DNA from: Anodontia alba
Taxonomy: Eukaryota; Mollusca; Bivalvia; Lucinida; Lucinidae
Assembly (NCBI GenBank): GCA_964016985.1
Contig: OZ024831.1
Coordinates: forward strand, 21,066,195-21,130,194
DNA: 64,000 bases
Reading direction: 5' to 3'
The position numbers and the translations under genes were made by a program. Positions 1-12,400 of this stretch are shown one piece after another. Each line of letters starts with the position of its first letter. Positions within the stretch are counted from its first letter, which is position 1. The notes beneath the pieces are model-generated. The model did no database searches. It worked only from the letters and a program-made list of their open reading frames with translations, and was not told the DNA's origin.

Positions 1-357
1 TCTTATTTATTCAGCATGAGAATGGTTAAAGGCTAGAATTTCAGCTATTCTTTACAAGGAAGACAACTTTTTTGAATCCTTGCTTTCCTGCACACTAAAC
101 GCATTCTGAAAAGTGGGCTACTCAAAAATGAAAGAAGTTGCTCCCAAAGAAAGCAAATTGGAGCACCTAAGTGAGGCACTTGTAATGAGCACCTACACCA
201 TATATTTTGTTAAAAATAAAAGAATATCAATACTTTTTAGTTGAAATAAGTCCCTTATTTGGAGCTGTTTGTGGATGTTTAAGTTCGTTTGAGTCTTCAG
301 TGGGCTCACATGCCTAAGGTATGGGTATTTTTTCTCATGTTTTGCTTTATATTGTAG
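1..357. other. Intron of the URB2 homologue, hairpin remnant
   Basis: This stretch precedes the first visible exon. Bases 130-260 resemble decayed arms of the hairpin family seen at 17398 (a GAGCACCTAAGTGAGGCACTTGTAATGAGCACC-type core, broken here). I see no exon. Confidence 0.35.
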
Positions 358-474
358 TTTAGTAAGAGGAACTCCTTGCTGTTCTTGAGAGCAGAGCTGT
401 TTATTGAGATGTCCTGCAGTTCCATGGTGAAGGATTATCAGCTGTTAGACAAGTTACCTACTGTGGTCACCAAG
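358..474 (+). CDS. URB2: URB2 exon A (39 codons)
   Basis: The exon follows an acceptor ending TATTGTAG and ends CACCAAG before GTATTG. It is phase 0 at both ends and reads FSKRNSLLFLRAELFIEMSC and onward to LPTVVTK. It is the first exon visible; earlier exons are outside the window or not recognisable in bases 1-357. Confidence 0.75.
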
Positions 475-3400
475 GTATTGCACCTGTATATTATACTTAC
501 AGAAGAGTGGCTCATTGTATATTCTTCATATTTATTTATACATGTTGTCTACATTAAAGGGAGTGGGCAGAAGAAAACTGAAGTCTTCTTGTTCTCTGGG
601 TGGTGAAGCATCCTGGTGGCTGAGTGGTTAGCACTTCTGACTTTGGATCATGAGGTCCTGGTTTCGAATCCTGCTGGAAGCTGGATTCAACTCATGACTG
701 TATGACACTTTATTCGACAGAGCCTTTCATCATCATTCTTTTGTTGCTGTCCTGATATGATTTATATAATGTTGAAAAGGCTGTAAAACACAAATAGACT
801 ATCCATCAGTTTGTCATCTGCTGATTTTTTCCAAAGATTGTGAAATAACTAAGGATAAAAAAACTTGTGTAGAATAGTGAAGTTTGAAATTTTAATGTTT
901 GGATGTCCATCCTGCAGATTTTAAAGTAGTATGTACATTTTATTTTGGAAGAGTACAAAGTGCGCTATGCTAATCTGTAATTTTATGACACTCATATATT
1001 TTGATTAGAAATGTAAAAAAAGATTTTTGAGTGTGTTTTTCTGCATACAATAAGTGTACATCAGCTTTCCTATTTTTCATGTTTACCTGAAATATTCAGT
1101 ACCATAACTCCTGATCAAAATCTTGTCCTAAAGTTTGAAATAGTGCATTTTATTACCTGCTATTGTGCATGAAAAGTCAAATCCTGTTTTCTGCAAAAAA
1201 TACCATCAATTTGTCGTCTGCTGAATAAGCCAAGAGTGGTTATTGCTTGTTTAATGGTTAGAGTGTTCTTACATAATTCAGGAATAGCAACTTCAAGCCC
1301 AAGAAACTTCAAGCCAGAAAATTTTCAAATCGACGACCATACCTGATATGCCCTGGATAGAGTATCAAGTGGAAAAGGTGATATTTAGAGATGGACAGCA
1401 ACTTTGTATTTACATGTATATGGAAAGTCCATGAAAGTAGGCTGTACAAATACATGCAGTCATACACAATGATGATCTAATATAACTGAAACATTGTTGA
1501 AAGGATGATAAAGCCTCCAAACCAACACCACATCTTTAACTATTAAAAAAACCTGAAGTTCAAAACTTGTTGGTGTCAATCCATTTATACTGAAACATTT
1601 TCTGGATTATTTCAGCTGTGTTTGTCTCTGAAGGATTCTGCCTCACTTTCAAGTGAATCTGATTTACTTATTATATCCTGCCTAATGCAAGAGGCATCCA
1701 AGGTAAGTGCTCATCATAACACAGTTAAATGATTTGAGAATCATTTGTTATGCCCCCGCCTGCCAAAGGCAGGAGTGGGGCATATAGCGTTTCGCCGTGA
1801 TGTTAATCTGTATGTGCATACATGCGTATGTCACACAAATGTTACAGTTTACATTCAAGTTTACATGCAAGGTTACCTGCATATTTATATTCACAATGAC
1901 ATCCAAGTTGCTCATAACTTTGATACCTTTTATACTACAAAGTTGTAATTTGATACGATATTTACCCAGACCAAAACCTTAGACTTCGTGGTAGTTGGCC
2001 CTGGGGTTTCCCCTGGGTGGGGTCAGGGGTCAGAATGTATAACAGGTCATATTGAACACATGCAATATGGCAACAGAATCATAAATCTGGTACCATTTCT
2101 TGCCCTAGAAAGTTAGAAATTGGGTATAATGATCACAGATGAAATAGTTTATACAGAGACCAGGGTTTGGAAACTGGATCATGCTAGGGGTGGGGCTGTG
2201 GGGTGTAATTTGTTGTCTTCTGATAAAAAAAAATGCCCAGAGTGTAAAGCGTAACTGCATTTAATATCCAATCCAGCGTGTGCCTTCTGTACAGGTAATT
2301 GCGTCAGAGATAATTATAATACACTGATTCCTGGATTTTCAGTACTTTCTGGTCCCCAACTCTTCTCTGTGGGTCTTTCCTTTTCAATAGACAGAAAGGA
2401 CGAATTTACTCTGAAAAGAATTGGGCTTTTTGGGTGTAAAAGAAGAACTGACTAGCTTCTTCATTTAATGAAGTTTATTTATGTGTAAAAATTCATGTGT
2501 AACATTTTTTTTTATTTTCATCAGATTGCACATGGAACTTTGATAGTATAGAAGTGGGTGGGGTGTGAGGACCGAGTTTAAGTATGACCGCTATAATACA
2601 TGATCACTTATAAAGCGGTCAGCTGCTTTGGACCCAACTGATCATGTTATAAGGGCTTTGCAGTGTATTTGGGTGACTTGTAGATCAAAAATACCGGTAG
2701 CTAAAATCATTCCGATTGGAAATCCAAGATTGCTGCTATGGCCACCATCTTGAAAACCTTATATGAATTTCTTCTCCTGAACAGAAAGGCCAACTGAGTC
2801 AAAACTTTATAGGAAGTATAAGAGTGACTTGTAGATGAAAAATAGCTAAAATCATTTCGATCAGAAATTCAAGCTGGCTGCCATCTTGAAAATCTGTTGT
2901 ACCCTTCCATTCCTGAACGGAAAGGCCAGTTAACTCGAAACTTAGTAGGAAGTATACAAGTCCCAAAATAACAAAAATCATTCTGATTGCTAATCCAAGA
3001 TGGCCACCATGGTAGCCATCTTGAAAATATATTTTGAACTTATTCTCGTTAACCAAAAGTCCAATTGACTCAAAAGTTGGTAGTAAGTGTAGGGATGACT
3101 TGTAGATCTAAAACAGCTAAAATCATTACGATCGGAAATCCAAGATGGTCACCACAGACGTCATCTTGAAAAAGTTTTTTAAACTTCTCCTCATGGAGGG
3201 AAGGGCTAACTTACTCGAAATTTGGAAGGAAGTATCAAGGTGACTTGTAGATCAAATGTAACTAAAAAGTTCAGATCAGAAATCCAAGGTGGCCACCATA
3301 GCCACAGTCTTTAAAATTTATTTTGAACTTCTTCTCCTGAACCAAAATGCCAGTTGACTCAAAACGTGGTAGGAAGTGTTGGGGCAACTTTTAGATAAAA

Positions 3401-6400
3401 AATAGCTAAAAGCTTTCCCATCTGAAATCCAGGATGCTGTCCGTGGCATCTTGAAAATGCATTTTGAGCTACTTCTCCAGGATTGAAAGACCAATTGACT
3501 TGAAACTTGGTAGGAAGTCTCGGGGCAACTTATAATAATAAAAAAAAAAAAACAGCTAAAATTTTTTTGATCAGAAATTCAAGGTGGCTGCCATCTTGTA
3601 GATCTATAGATCTATTTTGAACTTCTTCTCCAGAACCAAAAGGCCAATTAAATGAAAACTTAGTAGAAAGTATTAGGGTGACTTGTAAATAAAAAATAGC
3701 TAAAGTTGTTCTGATAGAAATCCAAGATGGCCACCACGGCCGTCATCTTGTAAATGTATTTTGAACTGCTTCTCCTGAACTGAAAATCCAAACTTGTCTG
3801 GTACTCAGGTGAGTGATACAGGCCCATCTTGGCCCTCTTGTTTTCTTTTTAAGAGACTTTTGGAGACACAAAAAAATTGAAGCTTTAATATGGGTCCTAA
3901 TCATTTGTTAGGATAATCTGACTTATATGAATAAAATAGACATTCAGATCATTTATAAAAGAACTAGAATGTTTGTTAATGGTACTCCATAACTGATTCC
4001 TGTGCATTTGTGATTAGTATCATCAAAACAAAGTGTTTAATGCAGACTCGAGATTCTTTCATGATAAATGCATCGCTATGATGATGGTTTAGTAAGACAA
4101 CTTGGATGCGTTCTATGTCCAGGGAGCTGTTGTTTTCTGAAAAATCTGACATATGGAGGATATTTTAAATGTAGCCAATATATGTATTTAAATTCAACAT
4201 GCTAAATGTTAATATAATTTGTTTTCTCCCCTACAGCTTCTGAATAGACCATATTTGAAAGACAGTCTTAAGTCTATCTACACGGAGATGTTTGTTTCCA
4301 TGGCAACAGCTGTCTTAGACTGTGTTGATATTATTAGTACACAGAGAGACAATCCAGCCAGCTGTCATGTTGTGAAGTGTTTGGGTATTGTCATAGCAAC
4401 CAGCCTAGCAACAGAGGTGAAAGGTCAGTTTACAACAGTGCTTGTGGCATCATTAGACATAATCTTGGAATGGTGTCTGGAATCCTTACAAAAGGTATGT
4501 ACATGTGTGCATTTTCACACCTTACAACTGATATCATAATGACAAGGAAGACTCACTGTTTCATCAGTATCAAGACGTCTACGCTTCGCTGCACTTGAAT
4601 AGTATGTTGAATAGCTAACAATACCTGTTTATTTCGTGCAAATTGCTTTCCAACTGACCGAGTTATTTCAAATTGAAATAGATGCAGTCAAATACACTGA
4701 CCAATTTACTTGTTACATTGGAACATGGACCAGAAGACTGAAATTCTTAGCTATATTAAATGCCGCATTAGGCTTAATATAGATTCAAAGCAGATATTTA
4801 ATAAATTGTGTGGTATAAATGGATCTCAGACCATTTCAATGTGCACAGGTATTAGGTGGGTTAAAGCTTTTAAAGCTGGTAAATTTTCTGTTGAAGATGA
4901 TATTCGTTCTGGAAGTCTTAAAACCTCTGTTACCAAGGCTAACATCGCTGCTGTAAAGATTGTGGTCGAACAGGATGCGTGATTGTCTGTCAAAGATATA
5001 GCTAGTTGTACTGGCATATCAGAAGACAGTGTGCAAACAATTCTGAAAAAGCTTTAGGACCTGAGAAAGGTTTGGGCTAGGTGGGTACCTCATTTGCTCA
5101 CTGAGGAGCAAAAGACACAATGCCTTAAATGTGCCCGGGAACTTTTGAAAACATACAAAGGCTGTAATTGTCAGGTTATTTCTAACTTGCTAACAGGTGA
5201 TGAAACCTGGGTGCACATGTTTGAGCCACAAAGAAGGGATGATAATAAGCAATGGAAGTGAAAAGATCAAAAACGACCATGTATTGCCAAGAGAACCATA
5301 AGTTCGAAAAAGATATTGTACGCAATTTTCTTTCATTCAAGCGGGCCAGTCGTTCAAGTGCCTTGTCCATCTGGTCATCCAGTCACTGGCCGATTCTACA
5401 AGAATTCTGTACTGAAGAAAGTGAAAGAGTTTTACAATAAGAAACGACCAAGCAAAGGATTGCCAGGAGTCCACCTTTTACAGGACAACGCCTCCTCTCA
5501 TAAGTGTGAGGTTAAATAGAAAGGAAGGCAATGATCAGGAATCAATACAATTATCCCACACCTCCCATCAGAGACATCAAAGGGAAAGAAACACAAACAC
5601 AAAATAACTGGACCCTAATCCCTAATGGAAGGTCTTTTTTGGCTTCTGAAAAGATGAAAGTTTTAAACCATTCACCTTATTCACCTAACCTGAGTCCCTG
5701 TGACTTCTTTTTATTTCCAAGGCTTAAAAAAATGCTTTCTGAAAATAAGTATACGTCTAGAAGTTCTCTTGGCAGCGCTATTTATCAGTGTCTCTAACAG
5801 ATACCAAAAGAAGACTATTTATCTGCTTTTCGCGACTGGGTAAAAAGGTTAAAAAAAGTATTCTGACAGACAGGTGTTAGCAAATAATGTAGACCTATTC
5901 TGTTTGCCACTCATGTAGCATTTTTAACCCATGTCCATCTGAATAAACTAAAAGGCCACTCCCACTTCTAATTTTCAGTCAGCTTACTTGATTCAGATTG
6001 TTGATATAAATTCACTTACTTAATAGCAAACAGTGCAGAGCCAGATCAGTTGGCTTCTTCAGAAGCCAACTGATCTGGATCTACACTGTTTGCAAAGGCA
6101 GGGTATATCCGGGCTCAGCAGGACAAAAGTTAAACACATCAACAGGTTTAACTACCCAGTCAATACCATTCAGTCATGTTGAACCAGTCAGTTTTACCTA
6201 ACCACACTTTTCCTGGACAGTTCTCTAAGTGGTTAACCAGTACAGTGCATATTCTTGAACTAGAACCACATCAGTGGGTAGTAAAATGGACTTGTTCAAA
6301 TGTTATGATAAGTATGGTAAGGAATTAAGATGTCAGAATATTTGGTATGGCTATTGTAACTTGAAAAGCGATATTATATATTTCAGACAAATGAAGATCA

Positions 6401-9400
6401 CAGACAGTTGACAGCTTTAAACTGTTTATTTGTAATTGCAAAACACCATGATAAACTAGATGATCTCACACCTTTGAAAAAGTTAAACATTTGGAACAAA
6501 CTCATCTCTTTCCTTCAAGTATTACTTGATAAACAGCTACAAGTGCTTCATGACACCGAGGACAAGAATCAGTTGACAGAAAATCTATCACATGACAAAG
6601 AAATTAAGCAGTCAGATGCCAGAGTACAAAACCAGCAGTCACATGGCAAAGAACCTAAACTGTTAGATATCAGAAGAAGTGGACATTCCAGAAAGGAGAT
6701 AGATAGTACATGTCAGCGTTTAGTTAAAAATGTTTCTGTGACTGGTGGGGAAAATCTAGTTTCAGTTCAAGATGTGATAAAATATCTTGATCAGAAGGAA
6801 GGAAAAAGTTTAGACAGTGAAAATGTATCTCAATCTTTAATTTCAAAAGACATTGACCGGCTACAGCCAAACTTATTGTCTGAAAGTGTATCTTGTGCAA
6901 CTGCAGAAATAATTCTTTCACCTGCAGCAATCAGTTCTATGTACAGAACTCTTGTATTTGAAGGGAACTGGGAGAGTAACAGTTCAGAGGTCATTCTAGT
7001 TCAAGTTCAATCTGTGATTGCTGCCATAGTAATGTCATTTGACCTTGAAGAGTTCACCAAGGTCATCCAAGGCATTGTTGCTAATGTGGTAAGTATTAGA
7101 GGTTTAGACAAGAGAAAAACTTTGATAATTTTTTTTCCTATTTCTCCATTAAAGCATTTATTGACACCCCACAACATGCATTTTTTATGGACAAGTAAGA
7201 AAAATACCAGCAATGTTAACCCTTAAAATGCCAAGAAAACCTGCATCTGAAAATGTTGTCTGTTTATGTTGTGTGCTGAATATTCTTGCAAACTTTTCAA
7301 ACCTGTTTTTGCATACGGGCAAACAGTGTGGACCGTTGTGCAGTCTGATCTGGGTCCACACTGTTTGCAGAAATGATTTTTAAAATCACAAGCAGATGAC
7401 AAAGCAGACAACAATTGTTGTGATTGGCAGTTTAAGGGTGAAGTTAACTTTTTTTATCTTTTCCAGAAAACAAGGTTTCACATTTTATTTGAAGCAGAAT
7501 GATTTGAATAAAATATCAAACCCTGTTTTGTTGGGAACATATGTAAGCACTGTATACTTCAAACATCTGCTGAGATTAAATGTAGCATACTGAAGGTGTA
7601 AGATATTTTTTATTTGTTTAGAATACCATATTTAGTACCTTAGGTATTTGGACAGCCAGGCCCCGAGATTATAAAACTTTTTTCATGCTCAACTCAGCTG
7701 AGCATGAAATTTGTCCTGCTAATAAATCTCAAATTACTATCAACAGCAAATTTTTTCTTGCTAAACATAGCTGAGCATGAAAATTTCTCAGCTAATAAAT
7801 ATGAAAATGCCAACTATTGTTGGCATTTTCATATTTATTAGCAGAGAAAATTTCATGCTCAGCTGAGTTGAGCATGAAAAAAGTTTTATAACCTCAGGGC
7901 CAGGTCTGAGCAAACATTGTAAACACAGATAAGAACTGGCATCTGATCAAGGTCATTTGCCACCAATCTCATCCAGCAGTTTTAAGACACATCAATAGGC
8001 AGTACAATGAACTTGTTCAAATTTTATGACAAATATGGTAAGGAGGTAAGATGACAAACTAAAGTCAGACTTCAATGGCTCGAACATCTTTGGGACCATG
8101 AAATTTGTTCGAGACATGGATAGTTCAAGCCACTGAGGGTTAATCGTGGTGCCAGGTCAGGAAGCAAATGGCTATAATTTAGGGAAGTCTTTTGTGTCTT
8201 CTGTACAATAATGGTATGTTGAATGTACTCATTAGAATTGCCTTGATGAGACAAATCTAATGAGTACACACAATATACAATTTCAGGATAAAATAAGTAA
8301 ACTTCCTTAAATATTTTTTTTTGCGCTATCAGAAGAATTTTGTAAGGACTCAAAAACAAGTTCTAATCAGCCACGGTAAATGACTAAAATGAGCCATCAG
8401 TGTTCAAGCTATTGAGGTTCGACTGTATTTAGGTACTTAGTTAGTCCTCAACCTGATGCAGTTGTAATGAGCACCAAATTGTATACTTTTGTGGAAAATT
8501 CAGAAGCACATACAGTGGAACCTGCACTGATATCGCTTCTCAACAACAGCCACCTCCCTGTGACAGCCACTTTTCCTGATTCTCCAAAGTGATTTTACTA
8601 TATATTTAAACTCTCTACAATATCCACCTCCCTACAGCAGCCAGTTTTGTATGTTCCCAAGGGTGGGTTTTGTAGGGAGGCTGCATTGTATGCATATATA
8701 AGAATTATTCTTTATGAGACTGCCATGTAGGGTAACAGATGGTCTGATACAGTCGACTCTCGTTATCTCGAATTCCAAGGGACTCTCTGAAATACTTCGA
8801 GATATCCGTACCTCGACATATCAGATTTGCAGAATGGAGGAAAAATAATTCGAAAAACTACATTTTACATATATATATGCTACTGGACTCTTGAAGTTAG
8901 ATATATATTGAAAATATTGTGGAAAAGAGGAGAAATTGCTCCTTAGGAGCAATTTCTCCTCTTTTCTACAATATTTTTTTACTTGTTGTTTGATTTTCAT
9001 GTTAAGGAAGGGACCAGATTTTCACTTCGAGGTAAGCGGTTATTCGAGATAAGCGAGGTCGAGATAAGGAGAGTCAACTGTATCTGCATTTTCATTTTGG
9101 AGCTCTTTTGTTTTTGATGACCTGTATGACCAGAATAACTTGTATTAAGAACAGACTTAACAGAAACTGCTAGTGGGAATTTTTTACCTAATTAAAGTCC
9201 TTAACCCTTTCCATGCTGAATGAATTGAGATGCCACACCCACTTCTAAGTTTCAGTCGATCAGATCACTTGATCCAGGTTGTTGATACAAATTCACATAC
9301 TCAATGACAAACAGTGCAGATCCAGATTAGTTGGATTCTGAAGAAGCCAAGTGCTTTGGATCTGCACTGTTTGCCAATGTAGGGCATATCCGGGTTCAGC

Positions 9401-12400
9401 AGCACTAGGGTTAAAATATGTTGTGCATATTTGATAGTCCATCATGGAACTTTCTTGATGACCCCTCTTTTCATTGTGCCTTTTACAGTAATTCTGTTAA
9501 ATACATGTATATGTAAAGATTGCCTTTAACCTTTCAGAGTTGTGAAACCTTGCTCTCTGATGTTAAGAAACTCCAGTGTTCACTCTATATATGGCAGCGA
9601 TTGTTGAAACTAGATCTGTCTCAAGAACAGGCACAAGTGATTGTCTATGCTGCACAGAATGTGAGTATTTACCTTTTGAACTTGTCTACAGAAAAACCTG
9701 TATTGAAGCACACAAAGCAATCAGATAGTATGTAGTATGGTAGTATGCAGACATCATAGGCCCAGATCAGACTGCATATCTATGCTTACAGAATAATTGA
9801 TATTTGGTTTCTATTCCTCAATGAAAATGTGTTGTATTCTGGGTGCCTTTGCAATGCGTTTTTAATGGGTACCACAACATATGCTTTTATGGAAAAATAA
9901 AAAAGATATTAAGACTTTGTTATTGAAAAAAGAATCTAACCTGGGATTCTTATGAAGTAAGAAACAAGGACATGTGCAAACTATTTGTTTTATCTATAAA
10001 TGGTATGATTTTTATTGAGAAATATGTATTACTTTTACAAGGACTGGAAATATAAGTCCTCAAAAAGTGGCAAATGAGACTTTAGTAAACAATGGAAGTG
10101 GAAGCTGTTAAGGTTTAATGCCTCATAGCTGAAGGTGAGAGGGGTTTCCAGTTCATTGTTTTTCTTATGTACTGGCCTGAGTAGCTCAGTTTGATCTGCA
10201 TCCGACTGGTAAACAGGAGGTTGCAAGTTCCCCCCCTGCCGGGTTGGCAACATTCTTTCATGAAAATTGATCATGAAATATTTTCTGCGGTCATTCTTTC
10301 CCTTCAGCTGGTTCAAGAAGGGCAGTTGTCAGTTTCTGGCAAAAGAATTTGCACAATGCTGGTTAACCACTTAGAGAACTAAACCTGTCCATTAAAAGTG
10401 TGGTTAGGTAAACTGACTGAGCTTGACATGACCCCACTGGGATGACTAAGGCATAAAAGCTCTACACAAACAAATTTTCTTATCGTTGCACAAAAATATT
10501 TTGTGGATACAACAAGTTTCATAAAATATCAATACTTGTGAGTTGAGAAAAAGTGCCTTATCTGGCACTGTATGTCTTTTGTCTATGTTCCAATAATATC
10601 TGAAACCATCATAAAATACAGGTATATGATAAAATTGTGATCAGATTTGTATAGCATTAAATTTCTGGTAGATGCCTTAATTTGGTTGGCACCAACCCAT
10701 GTGCATGTCATTTTCCACCAAAACCATCTTTCCAAATGATATATATTACTGTACAAATTCAGCAATGTAAATACTGGTTGTAGCTGATGTTGAACTTCCA
10801 GTCTATACTACAACAGCTCAGTCACCATGGTAACCAGGCTTTTCAACTGGCAGTAGCCATACCTACAGTCAGGGCACAGGAACAGATGTTGGCATTAGGA
10901 AAGGTGAGGTTAACTCTTTTAGCCTTATAAACCAAACAGACACCTTTGCAAACAGTGTAGATCCAGATGAGATGGCTCATAATGAGCTGTCTCATCAGGA
11001 TCTACACTGTTTGCTACTCTGATTTTGATTTTTGACTGAAGTTTTGTTTGCAGCAATGGACGGGTCCAAATGCAAAGATGGAAGTGTCCACTTCAGAAAC
11101 TCAGGGTTGATAGGGTTAAAACAACAATCCAAATGAAAAACCATATTCGGATAAATACTTTGCATGCTGGGTAAAAACTTCAGCAGACAACATTTGGAAA
11201 CACCATATTTTTCTAGAAAATAGGATCTGACTTTTCATGCAAATTGTCTTCATAGGAGACAATTTGCATGAAGTATCAGATCCTATTTTCTGGGAAAAAT
11301 TAGAAAAATATCACCATTTTGTCGTCTGCTGAATTCGCCCATAGCATTGTAAATGTTAACGGTAGTACATGTTTTGTTTTTCTACATTTACATAGGAACC
11401 TGTCCAAATAAAAAATTGTCTCATGACACAGGTGACCAACATAGACCCAGATCACCTAGTGCATTTGCAAAATCTGATCAGGGGTTACACTGTTCACTTA
11501 TAGAATCTTTAAAGTCTGTATTTTATGTAAGCAACCAATGTAGACTGTGGTCATTCTGTGGATTTGCAGGCTGATTTGTGTTTACACTGGTGGCATACCG
11601 TATTCAACCTTATATTACTGCACCATGCACTTAGGTTTTTCAAAAATACTGGGAAAACTTGAGGTGAAATATGTACTGACCTATACTAAGGGTACACTTT
11701 AAAAAAAAAAGAAAAAGATCAGCAAAGGACATCAAATGATGCTTATGCGATGTTTTTGTATTTTTTTTCTGATTTTTCTTTGTAAAAGCATATGTTGTGG
11801 GTACTCATTTGAATAGCATTAACAAGTTGATGCAATTCAAGTGGGTACACAATGCCTTTATAAAGAAGTAGACAAAAGTAAATGAGCTGTAATCTGAAGA
11901 CTACAGATTTACTTGACTGTGCGCTTATAGTGTATGTGCAGTAATTAGGTCGAATAGGGCATGTCATAGCATTTATATTTAAAGGGACTTATACATTTAT
12001 GTTGTTAGTAACCTGAGGCAATTCTAGTGACTATCAGTAGCATGTTTTCCTGGAGAAATGATATTGATATTTTAGTAAAAAAGTATAGTAATTTATATTG
12101 AGACCTGTCTTAAAAGACATGCTGTTTCCTGGAGATAAAGATGTTTCTCTGAATACATTGTATATTTTGAATTCTACTTTAGTGAGTGAAAATTTTGCTT
12201 CAGACATTTTATATTTAGAAATTAAGTTGATGGTACATATACTTGCATTATATCAGAAGTATAAAGAATTTATTTAAAGCTTTCAGTCATCTATATTTTG
12301 TTTTGTTGTATTATCTTAGTAATGACAAAGATAATTGCTTTTCTGTTTTTTTCAGTCCTTCCTGTCACCCCAGATGGCAGTGTTGTGCCTCCACAGCTGC

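Noticed and set aside
6408..7226. Single-exon 272-codon gene
   Set aside because: It is one internal URB2 exon (6387-7088) overextended into the next intron; the acceptor and donor are clear.
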